From Pseudomonas viridiflava (GTDB lineage Bacteria; Pseudomonadota; Gammaproteobacteria; Pseudomonadales; Pseudomonadaceae): DNA of 64,000 nt. Made by a program: the position numbers and the translations under genes. Under the pieces are notes generated by a model. The model ran no database searches. It had not been told where the DNA came from and saw only the letters and a program-made list of their open reading frames with translations. Where the stretch lies: contig NZ_UUOC01000029.1 of the NCBI RefSeq assembly GCF_900590755.1, positions 1 through 64,000 of the forward strand, given 5' to 3'. Of this stretch, positions 35,370-44,299 are shown in pieces (the first letter of the stretch is position 1; each line of letters opens with the position of its first letter).

Positions 35370-36824
35370 ATGACCCTCCACGACCGTTCCATCCAGGGCC
35401 ACATCTTCGAAACCGATCTGCCGGCCCGTCTGGATCGTCTGCCGTGGGGGCGGTTTCATACGTTGTTGGTGTTTGCGCTGGGCATTACCTGGTTGCTCGA
35501 TGGCCTGGAAGTCACCCTCGCGGGCTCGGTATCTGGCGCCTTGAAAGACAGCCCGGCGCTGCACATGTCCAACAGCGATATCGGTCTGGCGGGCGGCGCT
35601 TATATTGCTGGCGCGGTGTTGGGCGCATTGTTTTTCGGTTGGCTGACTGACCGTCTCGGGCGGCGCAAGTTGTTCTTCATCACCTTGCTGCTGTATGTCG
35701 GAGCCACGGCCGCCACGGCCTTTTCCTGGAGTCTTGGCAGCTTTCTGCTGTTCCGCTTTCTGACCGGGATGGGCATTGGCGGCGAATACACGGCGATCAA
35801 CTCCACCATTCAGGAGTTCACTCCGGCGCGCTATCGCGGCTGGGTGGATCTGACCATCAACGGCACCTTCTGGCTGGGCGCAGCCTTAGGGGCGGGTGGG
35901 TCGATTGTGCTGCTGGACCCGCAATGGATCGGTGGCGATCTGGGCTGGCGCCTGTGTTTCGGGATTGGCGCGGTCTTGGGTTTGCTGATCCTGCTTATGC
36001 GCCTGTGGCTGCCGGAAAGCCCGCGCTGGTTGTTGATCCATGGCCAGGCGGCCGAGGCAACGCGTATTGTCGAGCAAATCGAGGATCGGCTCCGTGCTCA
36101 GGGCCATTCGCTGCCCGCGCCTCAAGGCCAACCCTTGCGCCTGCATGCCCGGGACCACACGCCTCTCAAGGAAATCTTCCAGACCCTATTCGTGACTTTC
36201 CGCCAGCGGGCGCTGGTCGGGCTGACGCTGCTCACTGCGCAAGCGTTTTTCTACAACGCGATTTTCTTCACCTACGCCCTGGTGCTCACCGACTTCTACG
36301 ACGTGCCCGCTGCGCACATCGGCTGGTATGTGCTGCCCCTGGCGCTGGGTAACTTCTGCGGGCCGCTGTTGCTGGGGCGCTTGTTTGATGTGGTGGGCCG
36401 TCGGGTGATGATCAGCCTGACCTACGCCGTGTCCGGGGTTCTGCTGGCCATCAGCGGTTATCTGTTTGAGCAGGGGGTGTTCAACGTTGGCCAGCAGGCG
36501 GCGGCCTGGATGGTGATTTTCTTCTTTGCATCCGCCGCAGCCAGCTCGGCTTATCTCACGGTCGCAGAGACTTTTCCGCTGGAAATCCGCGCACTGGCGA
36601 TTGCAGTGTTCTATGCATTCGGGACGGGGTTAGGCGGGATTATCGGGCCGACGCTGTTCGGTCGTCTGATCGAAACTCATGAGCGGAGCAATTTGCTGAT
36701 CGGCTATCTGATCGGGGCCGGCCTGATGCTGCTGGCGGCGCTGGTGCAAGGTATCTGGGGCGTGGCGGCGGAGCGAAAGTCACTGGAGGAGGTTGCCCGG
36801 CCCTTGTCTCAGGCCAGGGACTGA
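35370..36824 (+). CDS. MFS transporter
   Basis: A 484-residue MFS transporter with 12 predicted helices. Motif A reads GWLTDRLGRRKLF, GMGIGGEYTAINSTIQEFTP lies in helices 4-5, and PESPRWLLIHGQAAEATRI follows helix 6. It falls in the same broad metabolite-symporter group as the transporter at 32161. I place the start at 35370 (GGAG 13 bases upstream); an in-frame GTG 60 bases earlier is less likely. Substrate unknown. Confidence 0.87.
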   Translation: MTLHDRSIQGHIFETDLPARLDRLPWGRFHTLLVFALGITWLLDGLEVTLAGSVSGALKDSPALHMSNSDIGLAGGAYIAGAVLGALFFGWLTDRLGRRKLFFITLLLYVGATAATAFSWSLGSFLLFRFLTGMGIGGEYTAINSTIQEFTPARYRGWVDLTINGTFWLGAALGAGGSIVLLDPQWIGGDLGWRLCFGIGAVLGLLILLMRLWLPESPRWLLIHGQAAEATRIVEQIEDRLRAQGHSLPAPQGQPLRLHARDHTPLKEIFQTLFVTFRQRALVGLTLLTAQAFFYNAIFFTYALVLTDFYDVPAAHIGWYVLPLALGNFCGPLLLGRLFDVVGRRVMISLTYAVSGVLLAISGYLFEQGVFNVGQQAAAWMVIFFFASAAASSAYLTVAETFPLEIRALAIAVFYAFGTGLGGIIGPTLFGRLIETHERSNLLIGYLIGAGLMLLAALVQGIWGVAAERKSLEEVARPLSQARD

Positions 36825-37040
36825 TCAACAGTCCAGACGTTGCGCCACATCGCGCAAATCTTCGGCGGAGGCCTGAAGTTTTTCGATCTGCGAAGTGACG
36901 TCGGCGGCGTCCCGGGTATTGAACGAGTACTGCAAGTAGCGCAAATGCCCGGCCAGGTTGAGGGATACGCCCTCCAGATCGGTGGCGGTTCGCTCTAGAT
37001 CGCTCTGAATGACCTTGAGGTCTTCAATGTTCAAACTCAT
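36825..37040 (-). CDS. Small helical protein, unknown function
   Basis: A 71-residue acidic protein predicted to be almost entirely helical with heptad spacing (LKVIQSDLERTATDLEGVSL, IEKLQASAEDLRDVAQRL), so a coiled coil is likely. The ATG at 37040 follows CGGAG. Its stop codon directly abuts the MFS gene's end (convergent, no gap). I do not recognise it. Confidence 0.5.
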   Translation of the reverse strand: MSLNIEDLKVIQSDLERTATDLEGVSLNLAGHLRYLQYSFNTRDAADVTSQIEKLQASAEDLRDVAQRLDC

Positions 37041-37157
37041 GACTCCGGAATCGAAGTGCCCAAGGGCGATTGACATCCAGGTCAAGGTTTACCATTCAAA
37101 TGAATGGGAGGTGATAGCACATTGATATAGTGCGCGTATTTTAACGGTCTGTCTTGT

Positions 37158-37364
37158 TCATTCGTCGTCAAGATCAGAATCCGGATCGGCATACGAATCC
37201 AGCAATGCGGCCAACGCCAAGGTGCGCTGCAGCCCGGTGGTGGTCGCCATGATCTGGGCGACCGCCTCGATGGCGTCGGCTTTGGCGGCCGCGCGCTCTG
37301 CTTCGGTGTTGTTGGGTGTCGCGTCCTGCGCGGCTTCTATGATCGACTCTTCAAAACTGTTCAT
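37158..37364 (-). CDS. Small acidic helical protein, unknown function
   Basis: A 68-residue protein, MNSFEESIIEAAQDATPNNT, with an alanine-rich helical middle (AERAAAKADAIEAVAQIM) and an acidic C-terminal tail (SYADPDSDLDDE). It is 117 bp upstream of the other small gene on the same strand. The ribosome binding site is weak, and the family is not recognised. Confidence 0.45.
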   Translation of the reverse strand: MNSFEESIIEAAQDATPNNTEAERAAAKADAIEAVAQIMATTTGLQRTLALAALLDSYADPDSDLDDE

Positions 37365-37504
37365 GGAGTGCGCTCTGCAAATGATGCGGGCCATTCTGCC
37401 TGATTCGGGCCCACATGGGCGCACTGCTGGGTGATTTTCTTCAATACCCCGATGCGCCGCATCCTTATCTTGATCCGCTCTTGCTGATTAATGAGGGTGT
37501 TGAA

Positions 37505-38092
37505 ATGAGTCTGTTGTTGTCCATGGCCGCCTTTGCGCTGGCGTCGTCAATCACGCCGGGGCCGGTGAACATCGTGGCTTTGAGTTCGGGGGCCAGGCAT
37601 GGGCTGGGTTCGGCCCTGCTGCATGTCACGGGTGCAACGTTCGGCTTCACGCTGTTGTTGATCCTGATCGGCTTCGGCCTTCACGAGGTCCTATTGCAGT
37701 GGCCGTTTCTGACCCTGGCGATCCGCTGGGCCGGGGTTGCATTCCTGCTGTACATGGCCTGGAAACTCGCAGGGGATAGCGGACAGCTGAATGCTGACGA
37801 GGCCAGCGCCAAATCCTCGCTGCTCAATGGGGCAATCATGCAATGGCTCAACCCGAAGGCCTGGCTGGCGTGCATCGCGGGCATGGGGGCTTTTGTTGCC
37901 AGCGGCGAGGCGCGGTTGATCTGGCAGTTTGCCGGGATTTATTTCGTGATCTGCTACCTGTCTTTGGCGTGCTGGGCGTTCGCCGGGACTTTTCTGCGCC
38001 CTTACCTGAACAGTGCGCGGGGCGTGCGGGTGTTCAATCGCAGCATGGCGGCTTTGCTGGTGGGATGTGCGGTGTATCTGCTGGTTTACTGA
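37505..38092 (+). CDS. LysE-family amino-acid exporter
   Basis: A 195-residue inner-membrane protein with about six helices. The N-terminal ITPGPVNIVALSSGARHGL is the LysE/RhtB hallmark, and AIMQWLNPKAWL near 110-122 is the second conserved region. Members export amino acids or their analogues. GAGGG precedes the ATG. It converges on the AraC regulator with a 3-bp gap; LysE genes beside AraC genes are common and a regulatory link is likely. Substrate unknown. Confidence 0.88.
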   Translation: MSLLLSMAAFALASSITPGPVNIVALSSGARHGLGSALLHVTGATFGFTLLLILIGFGLHEVLLQWPFLTLAIRWAGVAFLLYMAWKLAGDSGQLNADEASAKSSLLNGAIMQWLNPKAWLACIAGMGAFVASGEARLIWQFAGIYFVICYLSLACWAFAGTFLRPYLNSARGVRVFNRSMAALLVGCAVYLLVY

Positions 38093-38095
38093 GCA

Positions 38096-38929
38096 TCAGG
38101 GCAGACGATATTGCCCCGGCGTTGCCGCCAGATGCTTCTTGAACACTCGTTGAAAATGCGCCTGATCGGCAAAGCCCAGCTCATGAGCCACATCGACAAT
38201 CAGGCTGCCTGCCTTGAGCCGGGTCCGGGCGTGCTGGATGCGCAGGTTAATCAGATAGGCATGAGGCGTCATGTGATAGCGCTGTTCGAAGGCGCGGATC
38301 AGGTAGGAGCCGGACAGGTTCGCGGCGCTGCACATGTCGTCCAGGCTGATGGGGTGCTTGAAGTTGTCATGGATGAACTGCGCAACCCGTTCAATACGCT
38401 GGATTGCCTGCTCCGGCCTGACCGCCGAAGTTCCCAGGGTCTGCTGCATCAGGGTAAAGAACGAAACCGCGCTGCACTGCTTTTGCAGCAGCGGTGCGTC
38501 GGCGTCGATCAGGGTTTGGTAAAGCCCGGTCAGGCCGTTGAATAAAGCAAGGTTGGTGCTGTGGGTCGCAGCCAGAGGTTGAAAGTCGGGATGGGGATTG
38601 AGGCTCAGATCCTGTTGCAGCGCCTTCATCCATTGGCTGTCGACATACAGCATCAGATACGCCCAAGGCTGATCGGCGATTGGATTGCAGGCGTGCACTT
38701 CGCCGGGGTTCATCAGCACTACCGTGCCGGTCTGTACTCGCTGGCGGGTCTTTTCATGCAGATAAGTACTTTGCCCGGCCGTGATCGCGCCGATGGAAAA
38801 TACCTCGTGGGAATGCCGCGAATAACACAGCTTGCGACCATCACCCACCGAACGCGCCTCGATGAAAGGCAACCGGTCATCGCGCCAGAAGAAAGGGGCG
38901 GTGGTGTCAGTGTTTTGCTGTGCGTCCAT
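38096..38929 (-). CDS. AraC-family transcriptional regulator
   Basis: A 277-residue regulator. The N-terminal cupin-like sensing domain, about 15-140, has HSHEVFSIGAITAG and VVLMNPGEVHACNP. The C-terminal double HTH is at about 175-277 (ISLDDMCSAANLSGSYLIRA and VDVAHELGFADQAHFQRVFK), ending in PGQYR. This subfamily often controls an adjacent LysE exporter, which is what lies at 37505. Confidence 0.9.
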   Translation of the reverse strand: MDAQQNTDTTAPFFWRDDRLPFIEARSVGDGRKLCYSRHSHEVFSIGAITAGQSTYLHEKTRQRVQTGTVVLMNPGEVHACNPIADQPWAYLMLYVDSQWMKALQQDLSLNPHPDFQPLAATHSTNLALFNGLTGLYQTLIDADAPLLQKQCSAVSFFTLMQQTLGTSAVRPEQAIQRIERVAQFIHDNFKHPISLDDMCSAANLSGSYLIRAFEQRYHMTPHAYLINLRIQHARTRLKAGSLIVDVAHELGFADQAHFQRVFKKHLAATPGQYRLP

Positions 38930-38960
38930 GTCGTACAGATCCTCTCAAAGTGACCTTTTC

Positions 38961-39050
38961 TGTTGGAGCGAGGCTTGCCCGCGAAGAGCGATTACGCGGT
39001 TCGTCAGACCTCCCGAGGCAATCAATTCGCGGGCAAGCCTCGCTCCAACA
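38961..39050. repeat. REP pair, type B variant (GCTTGCCCGCG arms)
   Basis: Arms TGTTGGAGCGAGGCTTGCCC and GGGCAAGCCTCGCTCCAACA, a perfect 20-bp inverted pair. This variant has TGTTGGAG in place of TGTAGGAG. Confidence 0.9.
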
Positions 39051-39076
39051 AATGGATTGCGCTTCGACGCGTTCAC

Positions 39077-39976
39077 TCAAACAATATTGTGCTCCGCAAT
39101 CAACCCCTGCAACCAGTCCATGAACACCTTACAGCGTTCCGGCAGGTGGCGGCGGTGGGCGTACAGCAGGGAGATCTTCATCGGTGCCGGGCGGTATTGG
39201 GGGAGGATTTCGATCAGATCGCCGGCGATCAGGTGCTTTTTCATCCCCATCCGCGGTGACTGGATAATGCCCAGATTGCCAATGCACGCGGCCTCGTAGG
39301 CCTGAACATTATTCACCGCGACACTGCGGGGCATGGGCAGCGTGCGGGTCTTGCCGTCCTCCTGATATTCGAACAATGCGGTATTGGAACCGAACCCCAT
39401 GACGTAGTGGACCAGTTGGTGATGCTGCAGGTCGGCGAGGTTTTGCGGCATGCCGTAGCGCCGGGCATAACCTGCACCGACGCAGTTGACCATGTCGAAA
39501 TCACCCAGGTTGCGGGCCACCAGCGTGGTGTCAGACAAATCGCCGATTCGCAGCACGCAATCAAAACCCTCGCGAACCAGGTCGACCCGGCGGTCGCTGC
39601 TGCTGATTTCCAGGTCGATGCCTGGATGCTCGGCGAGAAACTCGCTCAGGCGGGGCAACACGATGTTGTGGGCCATTGCCGTAGGCATGTCTACGCGCAA
39701 TCGGCCGCTCAGGGTTGCATCGCTGCGGAACAGCCCTTCGAGTTCATCCATCTGGGCGAGCATGTCTTTGCTACGCTCATACAGCACTTCGCCATCCGGG
39801 GTGGCCTGCACCTTACGCGTGGTGCGCAGCAACAGGCGGGTGCCGAGCAGTTCTTCCAGCGCCTGAACATGTTCCGAGACGGTGGAGCGGGGCAGGCTTA
39901 ACGCTTCGCTGGCCTGGGTGAAGCTTGAAAGCTCGGTTACGCGCACGAACGAGCGCAACAATTCCAGCTTGTTCAT
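39077..39976 (-). CDS. LysR-family transcriptional regulator
   Basis: A 299-residue regulator. The HTH is at about 1-60 (LELLRSFVRVTELSSFTQAS, then LPRSTVSEHVQALEE) and the substrate domain carries RVDMPTAMAHNIVLPRL, the form seen in the CrgA-like LysR group. It is divergent from an SDR gene with a 142-bp gap, a common arrangement in which the regulator controls the oxidoreductase. Confidence 0.91.
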   Translation of the reverse strand: MNKLELLRSFVRVTELSSFTQASEALSLPRSTVSEHVQALEELLGTRLLLRTTRKVQATPDGEVLYERSKDMLAQMDELEGLFRSDATLSGRLRVDMPTAMAHNIVLPRLSEFLAEHPGIDLEISSSDRRVDLVREGFDCVLRIGDLSDTTLVARNLGDFDMVNCVGAGYARRYGMPQNLADLQHHQLVHYVMGFGSNTALFEYQEDGKTRTLPMPRSVAVNNVQAYEAACIGNLGIIQSPRMGMKKHLIAGDLIEILPQYRPAPMKISLLYAHRRHLPERCKVFMDWLQGLIAEHNIV

Positions 39977-40118
39977 GGCGATATGTCCCTATTAATAGCT
40001 TTCGAAGATTGTTCGGCTCAGGCGACCAGTCATTTCGTATCTCGATGGTTTATCGCGCAGTCAGCGAACAATAGACTCTTCCTCAATCCCTGAACACAAC
40101 CTCCCGAGAAAATATTCC

Positions 40119-40877
40119 ATGAGCAGAAAAATCGCACTCATCACTGGCGCCAGCCGTGGCCTGGGCAAAAGCACCGCCCTGCATCTGGCTGCCCAGGGCG
40201 TGGACATTATTGGCACCTACCAGAGCAGGGAAGCAGACGCCCAGGCGACCGTGGCGGAGATTCAGGCGCTGGGTGGCAAGGCGTACATGCTGCAACTGGA
40301 TGTTGGCCAAAGCGACAGTTTTGACGGCTTTGCCAAGCAACTGGGCAGCGCGCTGAAAGAAGTCTTCAATGCCGAGCACTTTGATTTTCTGGTCAACAAC
40401 GCAGGTGTCGGGATCTACAACAGCATTGCCCGGACCACCGAAGATCAGTTCGACCAGCTGGTGAATATCCACTTCAAAGGGCCGTTCTTTCTGACCCAGA
40501 AACTGCTGCCGCTGATCGCCGATGGCGGCCGGATCGTCAACCTGTCCAGCGGCCTTGCGCGGTTCAGCATGGTGGGCTACGCCGCTTACGCCTCAATGAA
40601 AGGCGCGGTGGAAGTCTGGAGCCGCTACCTGGCTCAGGAACTCGGGCCACGCGGCATTAACGTCAACGTACTGGCCCCTGGCGCGATCGCGACAGACTTT
40701 GGCGGCGGTACGGTGCGTGACAATCCGGACGTCAACAAAATGATTGCCTCCAGCACCGCATTGGGCCGGGTAGGCGAGGCAGATGACATCGGCGCAGCAA
40801 TCAGCATGCTGCTGGGGGATGGCGGCAAGTGGATCAATGGCCAGCGGATCGAGGCTTCGGGCGGGATTTTTCTGTGA
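40119..40877 (+). CDS. SDR-family oxidoreductase
   Basis: A 252-residue classical SDR. TGASRGLG is at about 9-16, NNAGVGIYN near 90, NLSSGLA carries the catalytic Ser and YAAYASMKGA the Tyr and Lys. The C-terminus GQRIEASGGIFL replaces the frequent DGG ending. It is divergent from the LysR gene at 39077. Substrate unknown. Confidence 0.9.
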   Translation: MSRKIALITGASRGLGKSTALHLAAQGVDIIGTYQSREADAQATVAEIQALGGKAYMLQLDVGQSDSFDGFAKQLGSALKEVFNAEHFDFLVNNAGVGIYNSIARTTEDQFDQLVNIHFKGPFFLTQKLLPLIADGGRIVNLSSGLARFSMVGYAAYASMKGAVEVWSRYLAQELGPRGINVNVLAPGAIATDFGGGTVRDNPDVNKMIASSTALGRVGEADDIGAAISMLLGDGGKWINGQRIEASGGIFL

Positions 40878-40893
40878 TGTGAACGGATGAACC

Positions 40894-40966
40894 TGTAGGA
40901 GCTGCCGAGGGCTGCGAAAGCGTGTTTCCTGACACACCGCTTTCGCAGCCTTCGGCAGCTCCTACA
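40894..40966. repeat. REP pair, type A
   Basis: Arms TGTAGGAGCTGCCGAGGG and CCTTCGGCAGCTCCTACA, 17 bp after the SDR stop and 12 bp from the end of the convergent rcnB-like gene. Confidence 0.9.
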
Positions 40967-40977
40967 GGAGGAGTGCG

Positions 40978-41298
40978 TTACTTCTTGATCGGTACGATTT
41001 CGGTGATCTGGCTGTTGGTGATCTGCACCTGAACGTATTTGTCGTTGATTTTCACCCACTGGGATTCCTTGGCGGGTTCTTTCAGGCCGCGCTTGGACCA
41101 GTCTTTGAGCGCAGCTTCAGGGCGGCGGAATTTTTCCGGGGCGCGGGAGCCGAGTTCCAGGTCATGCATGTTGTCTTTGGATTCTTCGACTTTCGGCTCA
41201 GGCGCGTCTGCTGCTTGAACTGTAAGGCTGGTCACGCCAACGCAGCCAGCAATGGCCAGACAAGCGATGAGTGATTTGCTCTTCATGAGGCTCTTCAT
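40978..41298 (-). CDS. RcnB-family periplasmic protein
   Basis: A 106-residue protein with a signal peptide (MKSLMKSKSLIACLAIAGCV, cleavage near VQA-AD at about 29). The mature part has the RcnB pattern: LELGSRAPEKFRRPEAALKD, then WSKRGLKEP, SQWVKINDKYVQVQI and ITEIVPI. RcnB in E. coli is a small periplasmic protein affecting nickel and cobalt homeostasis, but the Pseudomonas members are widespread and untested. No rcnA-type exporter is nearby. The first or fifth codon may be the true start. Confidence 0.72.
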   Translation of the reverse strand: MKSLMKSKSLIACLAIAGCVGVTSLTVQAADAPEPKVEESKDNMHDLELGSRAPEKFRRPEAALKDWSKRGLKEPAKESQWVKINDKYVQVQITNSQITEIVPIKK

Positions 41299-41400
41299 AT
41301 AAGTACTCCTGGGGGCTCAGTGCTGAATGCTCTGTCTAAGCCTTAGGACCACCGCTATGAAAAATCATTCGGTTTTTTCATGATGGCGTTACGCTTGCTG

Positions 41401-41439
41401 CTGGCTGACTCGCCCTTGAGCCACAGGGCGAGTGGCCAG
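41401..41439. terminator. Hairpin downstream of the QOR2-like gene
   Basis: ACTCGCCCT (41408-41416) pairs with AGGGCGAGT (41425-41433), extended outward by CTGGC/GCCAG. It lies just past the minus-strand stop at 41444. No T-run follows, so it is a probable rather than classical terminator. Confidence 0.5.
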
Positions 41440-41443
41440 ATGG

Positions 41444-42301
41444 TCAGCCTTTCAAGGTGGTAGCAATGGTGCGTTTCAGTGGGGTCGTCGGGCGGCCGAT
41501 CAGGCGGCTCAGTTGCTTGCCGTCATCGAATAGCGCGCCTTTGGCCGCTGCGGCGTCGGAGTCAGACAGCAACTCGGCGACAAACTCAGGCAAACCGGCC
41601 TGGATCAATGCTGCCTTGAAATCAGCCTGAGGCAGGTCGGTGTAGGGGACCTGCTTACCCGACTGCGTCGACAGCTCGGCCGCCAAGTCAGCCAGGGTGT
41701 AGGACTCGTCGCCCGCCAGTTCGTAAACCTTCCCGGCCTGATCTTCAGTTGCAGTCAGTACCACCGCTGCGGCCACTGCGTAGTCATTACGGTCCGCTGA
41801 GCTGATGCGGCCATCGCTGGCGCTGCCGAATACCGCGCCATGTTGCAACGCAGCGGGGATGCCTGCGGTGTAGTTTTCCGTATACCAACCGTTGCGCAGC
41901 AGCACGAATGGAACGCCGGATTGCTGCAGGGCGCTTTCAGTCTGGCGGTGCTCTTCAGCCAGGCCCAGGGCGGAGGTATCGGCGTGCAGCACACTGGTGT
42001 AAGCCAGCAGTTGGATATTGGCGCGCTTGGCGGCGTCGATCACGGCCTGATGCTGAACCGCGCGCTGGCCGATTTCGTTCGAAGAAATCAGCAGCACTTT
42101 TTCGGCACCGGCAAAGGCGCTGTCCAGAGTGGCAGCTTGCGAGTAATCCGCCTGACGGACCTGAACGCCCAGCGCGGCGAGGTCGGCAGCTTTTTCAGGA
42201 TTGCGCACTGCGGCGATGATTTGCGAGGCAGGCACACGGTTCAGCAGTTGTTCGATGACAAGGCGGCCCAATTGCCCGGTGGCTCCGGTAACGACGTACA
42301 T
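41444..42301 (-). CDS. NAD(P)H:quinone oxidoreductase, QOR2/YtfG-like
   Basis: A 285-residue NmrA-like atypical SDR. The NADP loop is VVTGATGQLGR at the N-terminus, AAVRNPEKAADL follows, LLRNGWYTENY is characteristic of the YtfG/QOR2 family, and the length matches E. coli YtfG (about 286). Members reduce quinones. The ATG at 42301 follows AAGAGAA. It is divergent from an HxlR regulator, the same arrangement as ytfG/ytfH. Confidence 0.88.
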   Translation of the reverse strand: MYVVTGATGQLGRLVIEQLLNRVPASQIIAAVRNPEKAADLAALGVQVRQADYSQAATLDSAFAGAEKVLLISSNEIGQRAVQHQAVIDAAKRANIQLLAYTSVLHADTSALGLAEEHRQTESALQQSGVPFVLLRNGWYTENYTAGIPAALQHGAVFGSASDGRISSADRNDYAVAAAVVLTATEDQAGKVYELAGDESYTLADLAAELSTQSGKQVPYTDLPQADFKAALIQAGLPEFVAELLSDSDAAAAKGALFDDGKQLSRLIGRPTTPLKRTIATTLKG

Positions 42302-42386
42302 GGCGTGTTCTCTTGAGTAATTGAAGACAGGCACACCATAAACTCTATGCTAACCTTTCGTAAGTACGTACAAAAAGGTAAGTGTC

Positions 42387-42794
42387 ATGAGCGAAACAAA
42401 ACACGTCATGAGCCCATTGCTCTCGGCGGTCATGGAAGACCGCGCCGGTGAGTTGATGGCGGCCGACTGCCCGTCACGGGTGGTGCTCAGCCACGTGTGC
42501 AGCCGCTGGGGCGTGCTGGTGCTGGTGGTGCTGCGCGAAGGCATGCACCGCTTCAGCGAACTGCGCCGCAGGATTGGCGGGGTGAGCGAGAAGATGCTGT
42601 CCCAGACGTTGCAGAATCTTGAGGGCGACGGTTTTGTCGAACGCAAATCCCTGCCGGTGGTGCCACCCCACGTGGAATACCGCCTGACGCCTCTGGGTGA
42701 AGAAGTGGCCGAGCAAGTGGAGAATCTCGCGACCTGGATTGAGCAGAATCTGCCACGGATCATGCAGGCGCGGCCGGTCCTGGAGGGGCAATGA
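42387..42794 (+). CDS. HxlR-family regulator, QorR/YtfH-like
   Basis: A 135-residue winged-helix regulator: CSRWGVLVLVVLREGMHRFS near the middle, ELRRRIGGVSEKMLSQTLQN and the wing VVPPHVEYRLTPLGEEV. The N-terminal MEDRAGELMAADCPSR carries one Cys that could act as a redox switch, as reported for QorR. It is divergent from the quinone oxidoreductase gene across 85 bp, in which TTTCGTAAGTACGTACAAA (42356-42374) is a good near-palindromic operator candidate. Confidence 0.9.
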   Translation: MSETKHVMSPLLSAVMEDRAGELMAADCPSRVVLSHVCSRWGVLVLVVLREGMHRFSELRRRIGGVSEKMLSQTLQNLEGDGFVERKSLPVVPPHVEYRLTPLGEEVAEQVENLATWIEQNLPRIMQARPVLEGQ

Positions 42795-42798
42795 TCCC

Positions 42799-42981
42799 TG
42801 TAGGAGCTGCCGAAGGCTGCGAAAGCGGTGTTTCAGGAATACCCCTTCGCAGCCTTCGGCAGCTCCTACAGATTGCAATCACCCGTAGGAGCTTGCCCGC
42901 GATAATGGCACTGCGATTCTGCTGGGAAATAACCGAAACCTTAGCGTCGGATTGCCGCCCAGACCAAGCACCGCTCCCACA
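42799..42981. repeat. REP pair type A followed by a decayed REP pair
   Basis: 42799-42870 is an intact pair (TGTAGGAGCTGCCGAAGG / CCTTCGGCAGCTCCTACA) four bases after the HxlR stop. At 42884-42902 a single arm GTAGGAGCTTGCCCGCGAT faces a degenerate partner ending CCGCTCCCACAGG at about 42970-42982, apparently an eroded second pair. Confidence 0.8.
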
Positions 42982-43010
42982 GGTATTCACCGCACAACCT
43001 CAAAAAATAC

Positions 43011-43042
43011 CCAAAAAAACCCGGCATCATGACAATGCCGGG
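43011..43042 (-). terminator. Rho-independent terminator of the gluconate-dehydrogenase operon
   Basis: On the minus strand CCCGGCAT pairs with ATGCCGGG around a 7-base loop and is followed by seven Ts. It sits 19 bp after the cytochrome gene. This is the clearest intrinsic terminator in the window. Confidence 0.9.
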
Positions 43043-43060
43043 CAAGGGGAGGTGAATCGT

Positions 43061-44299
43061 TTACTTGGGTTGCAGGGCTTCGCGTATGGTTTTCACATCT
43101 CCGCTGGACACGGCCGGTGCCGCGTTGCCCCAGCTGTTGCGCACGTAGGTGAGCACGTTGGCGACGTTGTCATCGGACAGCGCCCAGGCCAGTGAAGGCA
43201 TCGCCGGAGCGGTCGGCGCGGCGTCGGTGGCGCCCGCTCGGCTGCCCGCCAGCACCACACGAATCATCGACGAAGCATCAGCGTTGTTGACCAGGGGCGC
43301 CATGGCCAGTTTCGGGAACAGACCCTCGGCACCTTCACCATTGCCCACGTGACAGGCGGAGCAGCGGTCGGCGTAGATTTTTTTGCCAGCAACCATCGCC
43401 GGGTCCTTGGCATCCAGCGCTTTGGGCAACTCGACGGGTTTCGCGCCGTCCTTGAGGTACACCGCAACCGCCATCAGGTCCGCATCCTGCCAGTGCTGGG
43501 ACGAGTGCTCGACCTCCTCGGCCATGGGACCCGAAGCGATATCAAAGCGGTTGGCACCGGTTTTCAGGTACTTGACGATGTCGTCTTCGGTCCAGCTGCC
43601 GATGCCACTGTGGGCGTTGGCGGTGATGTTTGGCGCGACCCAGTTCTGCAGATTGGCACCGGTGAGGAACTGATCGTTCTTGTCGCCGCCGGTCAGGCCT
43701 TTAGGGGTGTGGCACGTGCCGCAGTGCCCCAGACCTTCCACCAGATAAGCGCCGCGATTCCACTGCTCGGACTTCTGCGGGTTGGCCTTGAATTCGCCTT
43801 CCTTGAAGTTCATCAGGTTCCAGGCCAACAGGCTGGTGCGCACGTTGAACGGGAAGGGCAACTGGTTGGTTTCAACCTTGTTGTCCACCGCGTCAATGGT
43901 TTGCAGGTAAGCCCAGATCGCCTGGTTATCCTGGCGCGTGACCTTGGTGTACGCGGTGTAGGGCATGGCGCCGTACAAGCGCTTACCACCCAGACCGTGA
44001 CCCTTGGACATGGCGTTCTGGAAGTCTTCGAAGGTCCAGCGGCCAATGCCCGTGACCGGATCCGGGGTGATGTTCGCCCCGAGCAGTTTGCCGAACGGTG
44101 TATCCAACACCACGCCACCAGAGAACGCAGGTTTACCCGGCAAGGTGTGGCACGCCGTGCAGTCGCCCAGGGTGGACAGATAGCGACCTTTTTCCACCAG
44201 GTTATAGGAATCGGCACCAGTGCCGGCCTGCGCGATGTTGACGCTGGCGTTCAGAGCCAAGGCCAGTACGCCGACGCTGAAAGAGAGGAGAGTCTTCAT
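43061..44299 (-). CDS. Membrane-bound dehydrogenase cytochrome c subunit (three haems)
   Basis: A 412-residue c-type cytochrome with a signal peptide (MKTLLSFSVGVLALALNASV, cleavage near AQA-GT). It has three CxxCH sites: CTACH at 47-51, CGTCH near 191 and CSACH near 313. This three-haem layout is that of the electron-transfer subunit of gluconate 2-dehydrogenase and related sugar dehydrogenases, which pass electrons from the periplasmic flavoprotein to ubiquinone. It overlaps the flavoprotein stop by ATGA and is last in the operon. Confidence 0.92.
   Translation of the reverse strand: MKTLLSFSVGVLALALNASVNIAQAGTGADSYNLVEKGRYLSTLGDCTACHTLPGKPAFSGGVVLDTPFGKLLGANITPDPVTGIGRWTFEDFQNAMSKGHGLGGKRLYGAMPYTAYTKVTRQDNQAIWAYLQTIDAVDNKVETNQLPFPFNVRTSLLAWNLMNFKEGEFKANPQKSEQWNRGAYLVEGLGHCGTCHTPKGLTGGDKNDQFLTGANLQNWVAPNITANAHSGIGSWTEDDIVKYLKTGANRFDIASGPMAEEVEHSSQHWQDADLMAVAVYLKDGAKPVELPKALDAKDPAMVAGKKIYADRCSACHVGNGEGAEGLFPKLAMAPLVNNADASSMIRVVLAGSRAGATDAAPTAPAMPSLAWALSDDNVANVLTYVRNSWGNAAPAVSSGDVKTIREALQPK

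Noticed and set aside
41355..41384. A/T-rich hairpin (ATGAAAAA / TTTTTTCAT) upstream of the rcnB-like gene
   Set aside because: No GC stem, and it lies between a promoter and a gene end; not convincing as a terminator.
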